Source of the DNA: Apiotrichum sp. Y4204
Taxonomy: Eukaryota > Basidiomycota > Tremellomycetes > Trichosporonales > Trichosporonaceae
Reading direction: 5' to 3'
DNA length: 64,000 nucleotides
Assembly: GCA_025531455.1 (NCBI GenBank)
Contig: JAMYHL010000040.1
Span: 186,001 to 250,000, forward strand
The position numbers and the translations under genes were made by a program. Shown here piece by piece: positions 34,901 to 45,946 of this stretch. Every line of letters begins with the position of its first letter. Positions within the stretch are counted from its first letter, which is position 1. A model generated the notes under the pieces. The model was not told the DNA's origin. It saw only the letters and a program-made list of their open reading frames with translations, and searched no databases.

Positions 34901-36097
34901 CCAGAAGGCATCAAATTGAATCCTGTTCTCCGGACCTGCACTGCCCTCCTCAACATTTGCCCCGCGTCCGCAGCTCTTACCCTGCTCCACCAAGTATCAA
35001 ATTTCCTCCACACAATCCTACCGAGGTATGTGGTGCACCTGGACCAAATCCGGAACCTTGTCGAAGTCTCCATTCGCATCGCTCGTCAACAGCAAACCGA
35101 CAATACCGTCGCCACAGTCCTGTTTGAACTCTGTGGCGCAGCCCTCAAGGGACTGGCGGTGCACCCAATCACTCTCAAGGCTCTTTTGGATTGGCTCGGT
35201 GACGATGAGGATACTGATCTGCAAACCGAGCGACTGTCACTGCTTGTCGATGCGTCCGTGGGCTGCGCTATGATCCTCACGCGCACCCATCCTACGCTCG
35301 TGGATCTCCACGACGCTGACCTCTCTATGGGCATTCTGAAAGGCGCTGCGACAGTCATTGTGCGCGCCGAGATGCAAATGGTAGGCAACATGGGTCGGGT
35401 GTTGCGCAACCTCCCCAACGAAGCTGCCTCAGTCCAACTTGACGTCTTTGCCCACATTCTCTACGCCTCGCTCGACGTACGGCTCGGCAAAGCTCGCGAA
35501 CGTCTCATGACCCTGTACCCCGTTCTCGGCCGAGCGACCTCGTTATCACTTTTCGCCTGTGCAGACCTGCTGTCTGTCCCCGACGCTTCTGGCAACGGTG
35601 CCCATCTTGCCTCGTCCGCATTTGTGGTCATGCGTCTCGCCATTCTGGCCGTGAACGACCCGCCACCAAAGGACGATACGTTCGACACATCCAATATAGC
35701 AGCACACGATGTGCTTCTTTCGTTCTGGCACCGTCTGTGGCCGGAATGGGAACGCCTCCTCGGTTTGAGTCTTGCTCCTTCGTGTATAAATCTTCCACAG
35801 CGCGCAGTAACGCTCAGTGTTCTCATGGACATCATCCTCTTCATTTCCGTCAACAACCCCAGTCTTCTCGTCGAGCCGGCTCCGGCCATCGCTCGTGGTC
35901 TGGCCAACCTCGAAGAGTGGCACCACTCGGCTGGCACCCAGATCCCCGCCAAGCTTGGGAAAGCGGCTGCAGCGCTTGAAGCCGCGGCGCTGCGAGCCCA
36001 ACCAGCTGCCAACGCCCGCAGGACAGCCATGAGCGCCGTCTGGGCGGACATGTTGGCGACGGAACGTTTGTTCTCACTCAAATTCTTCTACGACTAG
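28966..36097 (+). CDS. Very large HEAT-like protein with C1-like zinc cluster, possible UNC80-type; in-frame TAA at 30034
   Basis: Exons 28966-32172, 32208-33741, 33777-34668, 34707-34813 and 34845-36097 keep one frame for 2331 codons, broken only by a TAA at 30034-30036. The N-terminus is low-complexity (MDIEERLDDNFDPRATLG; Ser/Thr/Asn-rich). A Cys/His cluster at about 30806-31200 (CTHCDSKCLGFCVKCTLCSDIKHFNC ... LCDECRQPLWGTTC ... CQRFFHPACVDAM) resembles a C1/RING-like zinc module. The rest is helical, HEAT-like repeat sequence to LFSLKFFYD. Size and layout recall UNC80-like proteins, which scaffold the NALCN channel in animals; this identification is tentative and I did not find a diagnostic motif. 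After TAA comes ACG then in-frame ATG (30040), so it may be two ORFs, a mis-seen intron or a nonsense change. Confidence 0.6.
30034..30042 (+). other. In-frame stop followed by in-frame ATG inside the large HEAT-like gene
   Basis: The reading is CTC TAA ACG ATG. The downstream frame continues for more than 700 codons with no frameshift. Two possible introns would remove the stop in frame: 30019-30072 (weak GTCATC donor, GGCAG acceptor) and 29973-30056 (GTATCA donor, ATGAG acceptor). Neither has a good donor. Confidence 0.7.
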
Positions 36098-36296
36098 GTG
36101 TATATCAACTAGATCGTTGCTTCCCACACCATCACGACGACCGCGGTCTCTATCGCATGCATACACGGACCCAGGTGGTCCAAAGGGTATATCCGCAACT
36201 GTAGTATGTAATAATGTAAAATTGTGTAGCCAATGCTCTGCGGTGTGCGTGGGCGCACAGATTTTTGTGTCTAACGTCTCCAACAAGGTCCTCTGC
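36098..36296. other. Convergent intergenic region HEAT-like gene/KRE33
   Basis: About 200 bp; no gene seen. Confidence 0.4.
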
Positions 36297-39200
36297 TTAA
36301 TCGCGCTTAGGCTTCTTCCGCTTTCCCCCGTTGTCCTTGCCGCCATCCTTGCGCTTCTCCTTCTTGTTCTCGACCGGCGCGAGAGCGGGTGCTGAGCCCT
36401 TGACGCTCACCGTGGTGGACAACCGGGAGCGAACATCGGGAGCAGCAGTCGCAAGGGCCTCAATCTGCTTCTGGGCAGTCGAGAAGTCGGCGGCCGAGTC
36501 AATCGCAAACTCATCCATGTCGATCGCGTCAAGAAGCTCGCGCTGCGCCGCCTTGGCGCGGCTCTTCTCCTCGGAAGCTGCCTCCTTAATGTCCTCGGCA
36601 ACAGTCTTCGCTGCGGGGGCAATAGTGATCGTCTCGGGTGCCTCGCGAGACAGGTCTGATCCGAGAGCCTCTTTGTGGATCTCCTGCATGTGCTTGATCA
36701 CACGACGGACAAGCTTGCCGAACAGCGCGAGAACCTGATGGGAGGGCGCGCCAAGCTCAGTCTCGAGAACCTCGATGGACTTGCGCTGCAGACCCAGGCT
36801 GAGCAGAATGGCAGCCTGGACGGCCGAAAGGCCAAAGTCAGGACCCAGACGCTTCGAGAAGTTGAGCATGGCGATTGTGGGGACCAAGTCGAGAATGACG
36901 TGGTAGTCGACCATGCCATCGGCGTATGCTTCGAGACGCTTCATGTCGAATGGCGAGAGAAGGGCACCGAGCTCTTCCGACGTGACCGGCTTGACCTCCT
37001 CTGTGGACCGGGATGCGGCGTCAATGACGCTCAACGAGACTTGCGATGTAAACTTCTTGAAGCACTCGTAGCTGAGAAGGTTCAGGAAGCGATGGCGGAA
37101 GTCCTGTGCAAATGCGCCAAGCCAGCCCTCGGCCTGTGCGACATTGCTGAGAAGAGGACGAAGGAAGACAAATGTATGCTCGCCGGTAAGAGCATTCTCC
37201 TTTTGGGACGCGTAGAGGGGCACGTATCCTGCCTTCTTCCAGAAGCGGAGGAGCTCGGGAGTAAGACCAAACGAGACACCGAGGTAATCGAGGTTCTCGG
37301 GTTTGCGCTCGGAGAGACGCTGCAGCAACGGCGGCATGCGCGCCACATCACGAACTGCGATCTTTTCGGTGTCAAGAGTGGCGTCGCTGGAAAGCTTCGA
37401 CTCCTTGTACGCGACTTCCTCGGCAACTTCATCAAGGTTGGTGAGTTCCCCGGAGTAGAAGGCGTTGAGAGCGTCAAGGGCACGAGCACCGTAGCCCATT
37501 CGGGCGTAGTCCGGGTGGGTAGCAATACGCACGACTCGGGCACCCGACAGCATGGCGAAGTCGCTGTCCTGGAACTGCTGGGCAATGACCCATGGAATCA
37601 TGTCTCCTGCAGAGCGAGTGCCACTGTGCGACAGCTCCTTGAGGACAGCTTCGCGTGAGATGCTACCCTCAAGGGCCACCTGGATGACAACAAGAGGATC
37701 CGGCAGCGAGTTGTCGTCCTCCTTCAGTGGGGGCAAGAGGACGAACAGGTGGTGAGCCGGAGCATCCGAAAGCATCTGAAGGTCATTCGGCGAGTTTTTG
37801 TAGTGGCTGGCGACATAGAGAGCCATCATGCGTTGCAGGAACACTTCAGAGGCGGGGTGGTACGAGAACAAGGTGTCACGGTTGACGTAGAACAGCTCGC
37901 ACTGCGACGGGTGAGGGCATCCCTGAGCCGCCTTGGAGACAACAGTTGCGTCAAGACACAGGAGGTGGTTGAGCCACTTCTCGATCTCATCTCCCGGCGA
38001 GTAACGGATGGGCTCGTCCAGCTTGATCTCACGAAGGGAGCGGACAAGGCCTGCACCTCCCTTGCCTGCCGCCCCGGCCTTGGACGTGGATGCGGACGAG
38101 GGAGCCTCAGCTTTAGTTATGGTTGGACGAGTCTGCTCGCGAAGCTGCTGAATGAGCTTGATCGAAAGCGAACGACCAGTTCCCTCGTAGCCATTGATCG
38201 TCGACGCCATGAACACGAGGTACGGGCCGATGAGCTTCCGAACAAGTGGCAAGGGAATAGCGGCAGCCTCGTCAATGATGACAAGCTCAGCCTGTCCAAG
38301 AACGTGAGCATCCTCGGGGGCGATGTACTGAATCGTCTGGCGGTGACCACGGAAGACGTTGACGCGCACGATAGCCTTCTTGAACTCTGGGTTGGTCGAC
38401 TGCACAACGTCATAATCGACGTGCTCCTCGTAACCCAAAGCATCAAGGGCCTTGAACACGAACTCGAACAGCGTCTTCAGATTCTCGGGGTCAGGCGAAG
38501 TGACAAAGATGTTCGAGTAGTCGTGTGCGAGCGCAGCACCAATAGCCAGTCCGAGAGCGGCGGACTTTCCGCGACCACGACCAGCTGTCAACGCGACAGT
38601 GGATGACAGCGTCTTCTCCGAAATCGCCTCAACGAACGTAAGCAGCGCCTTGGCCTTGAAAGGTCAGCTCCATCAAGTAATGAGTACGCACCTGGTCAAC
38701 TGTCTTGGTAAGCTTCGCCAGCGGACCAACAATATCCACAGACTCGAGGTTCTCCTTCATGTCCTTCAGCTCCTCAGCCTTCCTCTTCCTCCCGCGATCG
38801 TCCTCGGCGTCCTTGATAAGACCAATATCCTTGCCCTTCGAGATAGGAAGCACGTTCAACTCGTCATCGAGGACGAGACAGTCGGGGTTTGATCCAAGCG
38901 ACAGGATAAAGCGCTCGTTGAATCGCGGCTGGACAAACTGGTGGGCATCGGTCCGGTACCGGTTGTGGACGTCCTAGGTGTAAGAGTCATATGCGCTCAG
39001 ATTGCTCACCATCGTCATGGAGTAGAGCTGTTTCAAGCTCGACATGGTCTTCAAAAGAAGAACAACAATTCCACCACCCTCGACAGTCTCAATGGTACGG
39101 GCGAGCAAGTTCGGGGTGATGGCCTCGTAGTCCTGGAGAATAAGCATGCCAAAGGTCTGACCAAGGATCTTTGCGCTGTCCTTGTAGTACGTGTAGCGAA

Positions 39201-39626
39201 TGTCGGTGACAGCAATGAAGAGCTCAAACGGGTCCTGTTCGTTCGCCTCGCGGATACCCCGCTTGATGTCGCGCTTAATCTTGGCCTCACGCTTCTTGCG
39301 GTGACTAGCGGTCAGCATTACGAGACATACGACGGGAAGGGTGGACGCACGTCGTAAAACCAAGATCCTTCTTGTAGCACCACAAAACATTAGGGCGAGA
39401 GGAGACGCGTGCCTGAGAGAGCAGGAAGTGGAGATTCACGACCTGTTGAGGATGTCAGTGAACATGCACACGGCCTACGCGAGGTGCGACCCAAGCTAAG
39501 TGTTGCCGGCGTTCAACTTACCTGATCACGGCCACGGTCGCCGACCATGACGAAGAAGGAACGGTGGTTCGTGCGGACCCCATTGGCGATGAGGGCCGGG
39601 ATTCGTGGGTCGAGCTGTTTTCTCAT
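36297..39626 (-). CDS. KRE33: RNA cytidine acetyltransferase Kre33/NAT10
   Basis: Kre33 uses acetyl-CoA and ATP to make N4-acetylcytidine in 18S rRNA and, with Tan1, in Leu/Ser tRNAs; it acts in the nucleolar small-subunit processome. Five exons. Exon 1 opens MRKQLDPRIPALIANGVRTNHRSFFVMVGDRGRDQ, followed by VVNLHFLLSQARVSSRPNVLWCYKKDLGF. The helicase part has Walker A TAGRGRGKSAALGLAIG, DEAAAIPLPLVRKLIGPY and MASTINGYEGTGRSLSIKL. The acetyltransferase part has RVVRIATHPDYARMGYGARAL and a tRNA-binding region. The C-terminus is Lys-rich (KKEKRKDGGKDNGGKRKKPKRD), typical for nucleolar proteins. Divergent from TOA1. Confidence 0.95.
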
Positions 39627-40176
39627 GGTAATTTTGTTTGCTCAATGACACCGACGAGCACAACGATGCTGTCGATGATGATGATGGACGAGGTGAGGAT
39701 GGCACCGGATGGCAATGGTGCGCGCGCGACACTCAAAAATATGTGCTCCCACCGTTGCAACCTCCACTTTCTGTGGCCGCCTCCACACCTGTGACTGACT
39801 TTTTCAGATGGGATAAATTCCAGAAAATTGGTCATGTTGAATAATCCGGGCTTAGTGTGCATTTTGGCTGCTTCCGGGGACCCCTCTAATTGGGGGATTT
39901 GGTATTTAAAGCACTTGACCGCGGACATGACCATGACCCACCCACCCCCCACCCCCAATCAAAGGACCACCACCAAGTCGACTCCGCACACTCTCCCTCA
40001 TCTCATCAATCATCCTCTCGCTCGCCATTCACCCGTCTTTGCCACCCAACTGGACGCAACGAACAGGTATCAAAGACGCTATTTTCCCTCGTACATCGTC
40101 CCCGAAGCATTGAACTGGTTGCGTAGCTCGTCTTCCCAGCTTACGCGCCACGAAATTACAGACTCCGGCCTGAAAG
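39627..40176. promoter_or_regulatory. Divergent KRE33/TOA1 promoter region
   Basis: About 0.55 kb. A TATTTAAAG stretch (about 39902) and a C-rich run of CCCACC units (about 39939-39957) lie upstream of TOA1, followed by a pyrimidine-rich leader. No gene seen. Confidence 0.4.
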
Positions 40177-40436
40177 ATGTATGTTCACCACATTCCACTC
40201 CTATGTAGTACACAGACACTTCTTCTGCTTGTGCATCCTATTGAGCCCGTGATTGAACCTCGATGCTGACTCTGGTTCAGGTCTAACAAGATTGTTGTGG
40301 GTATTTTGTTGACAGATTCTGTTGTGGGCTCGGTTTGCTGACATGGATCCTCGGTTTGTCGCCACTCTCTGTGCTTTTATCATTCGACACGTTCTGTTTA
40401 CCTCCTCTTTCCACCCCTGTGACATTTCGAGATTAG
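40177..40436 (+). other. Split TOA1 start codon and 16-nt microexon
   Basis: Reads AAAGAT|GTATGT...GGTTCAG|G TCT AAC AAG ATT GTT|GTGGGT...GATTAG|CCCGGC. The introns are 102 nt (40179-40280) and 140 nt (40297-40436). The spliced result MSNKIVPGIYRAII matches the expected Toa1 N-terminus. Confidence 0.72.
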
Positions 40437-41141
40437 CCCGGCATATACCGCGCTATCATTGATGATGTTATCGCCAACATCGCTGTAGACTTCGAGGAGT
40501 ATGGCATGGACGACGACCTGCTGCCCACACTGCAGACGACATGGGAGGGCAAGCTACTCGAGACAAGAGTAGCCGAGTTTGCACGCGCCACCGGTGAAGA
40601 CCCATCATCCGGTGCTCCAGCAACGGCGGCGCCCGCTCCCGCGTCAAACGGGGCACCTCCGCCAAACATGGCGTCGGAGCCAGCAGGTGTCCAGGTCAAA
40701 AGCGAGCCGGATGACCCCCTCCGTCTCCGTGGTGGTGCTGTGCGTCTTTATCCCGCTGTTCCCACACTAACCTAATACAGGCAGACGATGTTCCAGCTCC
40801 GTACAAGCCGGAGCCCCGTCCTGAGCCCAATGCTGCAGGCCTCCTTCCTGGTGACGAGGTGATCGACTCTGACCTCGATGACAGCGACGACGATCTTGCA
40901 AACGACGAGGATGGTGAAGATGGCGAAGGCGAGATGGACATTGTGTTCTGCGTCTACGACAAGGTCGCTCGGGTGAAGAACAAGTGGAAGACGGTGTTCA
41001 AGGACGGCATCATTCACATTAATGGCAAGGACTACCTTTTCGCTAAATGTCAAGGGTAAGTGTTTTGCGATCTATGATGGCAGTAGCCATCCCAAACTGT
41101 TGGTGCTAGGTAGCTCACTGCTCAGCGAGTTTGAATGGTAG
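40177..41141 (+). CDS. TOA1: Transcription initiation factor TFIIA large subunit (Toa1)
   Basis: Toa1 pairs with Toa2 and stabilises TBP on the TATA box. Five exons (40177-40178, 40281-40296, 40437-40739, 40781-41055, 41126-41141) join to 203 residues. The N-terminal helical domain reads MSNKIVPGIYRAIIDDVIANIAVDFEEYGMDDDLLPTLQTTWEGKLLETRV. The middle is Ala/Pro-rich, then an acidic stretch (DSDLDDSDDDLANDEDGEDGEGE). The C-terminal beta-barrel reads DIVFCVYDKVARVKNKWKTVFKDGIIHINGKDYLFAKCQGEFEW, matching the family end. The ATG is split across the first intron and exon 2 is only 16 nt. The last coding exon is also 16 nt. Confidence 0.92.
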
Positions 41142-41668
41142 ACATCAACCATGTCCGTCATGGATAACCGATTGCGATACCGCGTGTCAGCATCCATGAT
41201 TCTTGCTGCTACGAGCGTTGTCCAATTCCCTCTGATCCACCTTGGAGTTTCCTCCCCTCTCTCCCCTCGCACATATACCACTCTCACACTACACAAACAC
41301 ACATATTCAACCACCCCGACAAGTCTGCATTCGTCCCCCTCCCGAACTCATCTCTGTACTAGTAGAAACCTACATGCATTTATCGTATCTGGTGTCTGGT
41401 TGCGACCTGCATAAGTGGAGTGATGGAGTGCATGTGTCACCCTGTCTGATGGCATAGTGGAGGGCCAATTGGCTCTGGCAGTGACCTCTGTACTCTGTGG
41501 TGATCCCTCATTTTGCTTCCGTTTTGCAGCACACAACCCCTCCTTCAGCCAGCAAAAGTCTTGCCCGGACTCTTCCACCATCTCGGGTCACGGATTCGAC
41601 TTTTTCTCCAGCTAGGTCCATCAGGCGTCCTTCGTATCTTCACCTCCAACAAAAGCACCCCGACGGCC
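41142..41668. other. Intergenic: TOA1 3' region and MRP4 promoter
   Basis: About 0.5 kb. Pyrimidine-rich with ACACACA runs near 41280-41320. No gene seen. Confidence 0.4.
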
Positions 41669-43184
41669 ATGAAAAACGCAGCGACACCGACCCTCCGCGC
41701 CCTCCGCACACGGGGTACGTATTTGCCGGCTTATAGGCCAAGCACGTTGAGCTCGGACGAGGACCAGACGAGAAAATCCCCGACATCATAACCAGACACA
41801 CAGCGGCAGGTTCATTCATGGCCTTCGCTGGCCGCTGCTGCTGTTATCTTCCCGTCTGGTTCTTCTGCTATACTACGGGCGCTCCATTCTTTTCCTTAAA
41901 TCCTCGTTCTGGGGCGTGTTTCTCTGGACATTGCTGACGTCCAGCTGTCGCACCTACCCGCGCCTTTTCGTCGTCGGTATGCTCGCGTGATGCGTCCGCT
42001 GAGGCCGAGAGCTCCTCGTCGCTTGACAAGACGTGGTCCTTCAACACCCACTACCGTCGAGAGGAGGGCGAGAGCCGCCAGGAGGCTTGGTTGAGGAATC
42101 TGAACGCGGCGAGGGACTTTAGGAGGAAATACGCGGGCGTCAGTGAGTGTCGTTTTTCTGCTTTGTGTTCAGCGTCATTATGCTCCCCCATGGAGCCATT
42201 GAGGAGATGGCGACCGCGGTTGGAGGTGTGCCAATGAAATTGGCCAAAGCAAGATGACCGTGCTTTTTGCATGGTCATTTATGAGGGTGTTGAGGGATGA
42301 GGGCGTCAATGAGTTGACGCGTTTGTCTGACCACGGCGGTGTCCAGCTTGTTATGATTACTGACATCGAAAAGAGTCCAAGGTTCCTCTTTACGTTCCAG
42401 AGTCTGTGAAGGAGAAGGTTACCCCTCCGTCGCCTACCGAGGCGTCTCTCTCGACTCTCATGGCGTCCGGCGCCGCACTGGGTCACGCGAAGGAGCTCCA
42501 GGATCCGTCCTACCTGCCTTATGTGTACGGCACCCGTTCTGGACTCTCCATCATCGACCTTGAGCAGACGCTGCCGATGCTCCGTCGTGCTGCTTCTGTT
42601 GTGCGTGATGTTGTTAAGGACGACGGCACGGTCGTCTTCCTGGGCTCGCGCCCCGCCCACAAACCGGCCCTCCTCAAGGCCAAGGAGCGTCTCGGGGACA
42701 ATGGATACGTTGTCCAGGACTGGATTGGCGGTACCCTTACCAACGCCGAGAGCATGTGAGTATACGGGCTCGGAGGTCTGGTGACGATAATGGGGGTTCC
42801 GCTCGACATTTACTAACTCGCAGTTTCGGCCTCGACGCCGTCCTTAACGGAACTTACCTCCCCAACCTGCTCGTTGTTCTGAACCCGTCCGAGAACGTTG
42901 GTGCGATCCGTGAATGCACGGCGCGCAACGTCCCCACCATCGGCATCATCGACACGGACACCGACCCGCGTATCGTGACCTACGCGATTCCGGCCAACAT
43001 GGAGAGTGTGCGCACCGCCGAGCTCATTGCGGCCACGCTGTCGATTGCTGGTGCCGAGGGCCGCCGCGTTCGTCTCCGTGACGCCAGGCAGCGTGAGCTT
43101 CGCAAGCAGCGCGACCGGTCGTGGATCACGGCCAACAAGGCCAAGCAGGCCGAGGGTGCCGACTCGGCCGCTCAGGCCAACTAG
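41669..43184 (+). CDS. MRP4: Mitochondrial small-subunit ribosomal protein uS2m (Mrp4)
   Basis: Homologue of bacterial ribosomal protein S2. Four exons (41669-41714, 41945-42142, 42374-42755, 42824-43184) give 328 residues. The N-terminus is basic and Ser/Thr-rich, consistent with mitochondrial import (MKNAATPTLRALRTRAVAPTRAFSSSVCSRD). S2 motifs follow: LMASGAALGHAKELQDPSYLPYVYGTRSGLSIIDLEQTLPMLRRA, GTVVFLGSRP, DWIGGTLTNAESIFG, LPNLLVVLNPSENVGAIRECTARNVPTIGIIDTDTDPRIVTYAIPANMES and ELIAATLSIAG. Introns 1 and 2 are unusually long for this window (230 and 231 nt). Intron 2 contains two strong hairpins. Confidence 0.93.
42254..42320 (+). other. Two predicted hairpins inside MRP4 intron 2
   Basis: A 10-bp stem (42254-42263 with 42269-42278, one G-U pair) has a TTTTT loop. 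A perfect 7-bp stem (42303-42309 with 42314-42320) has a TGAG loop. Both lie in the 231-nt intron 42143-42373. No C/D or clear H/ACA boxes were seen. Confidence 0.5.
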
Positions 43185-43539
43185 GGCAGTCATAAAACCA
43201 CCTCTCATGCATATCATTGTTAGATCACCATGGGGATGGGAGCAAGATCAGGCGGTCCAGTGGGTATCAATCAACGACGCGTCGGATGGAAATGCTCAAC
43301 CAGGGGCATCAAGCCGTCTGGTGTGAAACCGGTACAGTAGCACGTACCATAACCAAAAGCATCCTCCATCGCAGGACACAAGTAGCAGATTTCAAGAATT
43401 ACATGGTATAGATGGTAACGACAACGCCCAGATATGAAATGATAGAACTAATGAGGATGGAGAAATGTTGTGAAAAGCAGTGCTTCAGACATCAGCGGCC
43501 GCGGCCCACCGGATGCTGTCCTGGCCATGGCACATTGAA
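43185..43539. other. Convergent intergenic region MRP4/acyltransferase-like gene
   Basis: About 0.35 kb for both 3' ends; no gene or repeat seen. Confidence 0.4.
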
Positions 43540-45648
43540 TTAACGAGTGAGTTCCGAAATGGACTTGTCGCCGTCGCCGCTGGCCACGCGCTCGAGAACG
43601 CGGATCCAAACGGCATGGACGACGTCGATCTGGAACTTGGAGGCGGCCGCACCATCGCAGTACGACGAGGTCATGCGGATGCCGCTCTCGTGGCCGATAA
43701 AGTTGACATAGACGGCGGGTCCGAGCGGCGACGCGGTCTGCGCCCAGATCCAGTCGAGTGCCTCGTCGGGGAGCGACGTTGTGCCGACGTTGAACGTGGC
43801 CAGCGACGAGCGGAATGGAGTGAGACCAGTTGCACGCTCGACAAAGTATGCTTCCCAGCCAGAAGGGGTACGTGGGTCGAAATCGGGCGATGTGTCGTCT
43901 ACCGGTGGGTCTGGGATGGCCGAGAGGATTCCGATTGTCATGCGTCCATCGGCAATCGACCGCGGCGATGTAATCGAGGTTGCTACGTCGCTCGTGAGGT
44001 TCCACCACCGTTCGTTTCCAGTCAGGTGTACGCCGCATTCGACCACAGAGTTGTATACCCCCGATACAAATGCGTGGCCCAGCTTTGGCTGACGCTCGTC
44101 GATCACAGTGCCGGCAAGAAGGTACAGAGGTGGGTTGAATGCTGGGCCAAAGACCCGCCACATGGCCGCAACATAGGCCGTCTTGAGCATCGAGTGGACG
44201 TTGTTCACACCGCGATACTTGGCCTGCATTTTGAGCTGTTGCACCGTGCTCTCTGGCAGAGCCGACCACGAGATATTCCAGCCACAGGTGAGGGGTGACC
44301 GTGTGACACTGGTCCCCGGCCACGGGTCCTCCTTGGTCAGTTTGCGCTGCAGAATCTTGGGTAGCTTGGGAAGCACCAGCTCGCGGAAGACCATGGGAGC
44401 GAGATATCGTGCAGACGGCTTGATCTTGACGGTGTCGTCTAGGCGGGTGGGGGTCTCGAATGGCTCAGCCACAAGGGCCTCAATCGAGTTCATGGTCAAG
44501 GCGTGGACAAGCCGCAATGCGCCGCGAGGGTCGACGATAAGATGGTTAAAACACGCCACCAAATACGCCCTTGTGCACTCGTCGGGTCCATAAAGCAGTC
44601 GCACAGACCAGTATGGTTGTGTCCGATCGTGGAAATTGTACGACTCAAAGACGTCAATCTCATGGCGCAGGATCGTCGCCATCTCCTCTCCGTGGTCGAA
44701 CGGCAGCGTCTGGAACGTGCCCTCGCTGATGATCGCGTCGGGCGCGTACGGTCCCTCTCCAGGCTCAAATGATGGGTGGTTTGTGTAGTAGTCCATAGGG
44801 CGCGCATATAGCCGTGGCAAACGGACCTGGAGCTCGACCACACGCTTCTCAAAGAAGCTTCTTGACGGCAATGTCTCTGCCGGATACGGGAGCACATGGA
44901 CGATCGCCTGTGGACGCCCAATGTTCTGTCGCACGAGCTGGTACCGTTCATGGTTTGTCACTGTATGTCAGCATTGCAAAAACGCCAACGCAACTAGTGC
45001 AATTAGTGCGGCTAATGACCCTATGTGTCACGAGACTGCAAGGGCACAGAGCTCCTATGCAATGGTGGCGACGACGACCGGCTAAGAGGACTCACATGGC
45101 CGAATCATCAACCCGCGTGAATCGATATAGTCTGTCCGTGTCGGGTTGAGCTTGCCCTGCTTGGTCTTAGAGCGTCTTCCCGGCAGCGCGAGGCTAGTCG
45201 ACGACTGTGATGCGTTGCTTGCAGTGGTCACATTTGTGGCTGTGCGGCGGGGGGTATTGTCGTTCATGTACGTGTTGAGATCGCGGTTGCGGGCGGGTCC
45301 GTTGACGTGCACGACGCCAGAGCTGCCACTGACAAGGCGAGGGTGGTGGCTAGCCGACGAGCTTGCATAGCTGCTGATCGTGTGGTTGTCTGCGTCATTC
45401 ATGTAGTTGGAGTGAGACGGCGCTGACGGCTGGCCGCTCTTGACTGGCAGCGGGGGAACGGATGGAATCGGCGAAGTGTGGTCCTGGCTCTGCTGCGCAC
45501 GGCGCGTGCTCGTGTGCGAGTACGTTGACGGTGACCGCGAATGGTTTGGAGCGACGGCTCCGCCATCGGGCGCTGAGATGGACGGCGTCCGCGACGACGA
45601 CGCATCCGGCCGCGGTGGCGGTGCCGGCAACGACTTGGCTGTGGGCAT
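43540..45648 (-). CDS. Alcohol acetyltransferase/condensation-like protein with Ser/Pro-rich N-terminus
   Basis: Two exons (45096-45648, 43540-44960; 135-nt intron) give 657 residues. The first ~180 residues are low-complexity and Ser/Pro/Thr-rich (MPTAKSLPAPPPRPDASSSRTPS...), ending with GKLNPTRTDYIDSRGLMIRP. The rest resembles the BAHD/condensation-type or fungal alcohol acetyltransferase fold: NHERYQLVRQNIGRP, FFEKRVVELQVRLPRL, and an HxxxD motif in ACFNHLIVDPRGALRLVHAL, where Pro replaces the usual Gly after Asp. Later come LKTAYVAAMWRVFG and VYVNFIGHESGIRMTSSYCDGA. Substrates cannot be told. It could also be a non-catalytic relative. It faces the 5.8-kb gene-free stretch upstream. Confidence 0.65.
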
Positions 45649-45885
45649 CGTGGTTGTATCCTCTCACGGGAGATGTCGCGGCCGGTGATGAGCTGAACAG
45701 CAAGGCGATATTGAGGGTGAAGTGGTCGGGGGCGAGGAAATAATGATCGCAGAGAGAGATTGCAGCGTTATAAAAGGTCGGCAAGGTGGTGGTGTTGGTG
45801 GACAAGAACACAAGCCGTCCGGATGCGGCTGCGGCGCTGCGGCGCGATAGTGCTGAATGCCGGCGGTGGCCCGGTGCGGTGGTGT

Positions 45886-45898
45886 GGGGGGGGGGGGG
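45886..45898 (+). repeat. Homopolymer run of 13 G
   Basis: Uninterrupted G run about 240 bp upstream of the acyltransferase-like start; prone to length change and sequencing error. Confidence 0.9.
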
Positions 45899-45902
45899 AC
45901 GT

Positions 45903-45946
45903 CAGCTGCCTTGAAGCTGTCGATTCAGCTGCTTTAAAGCTGTCGA
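45903..45946 (+). repeat. Direct repeat of a 21-bp unit, period 23
   Basis: Units 45903-45923 and 45926-45946 match at 19 of 21 positions. The second copy has a central CTTTAAAG palindrome between CAGCTG and GCTGTCGA. Confidence 0.85.
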
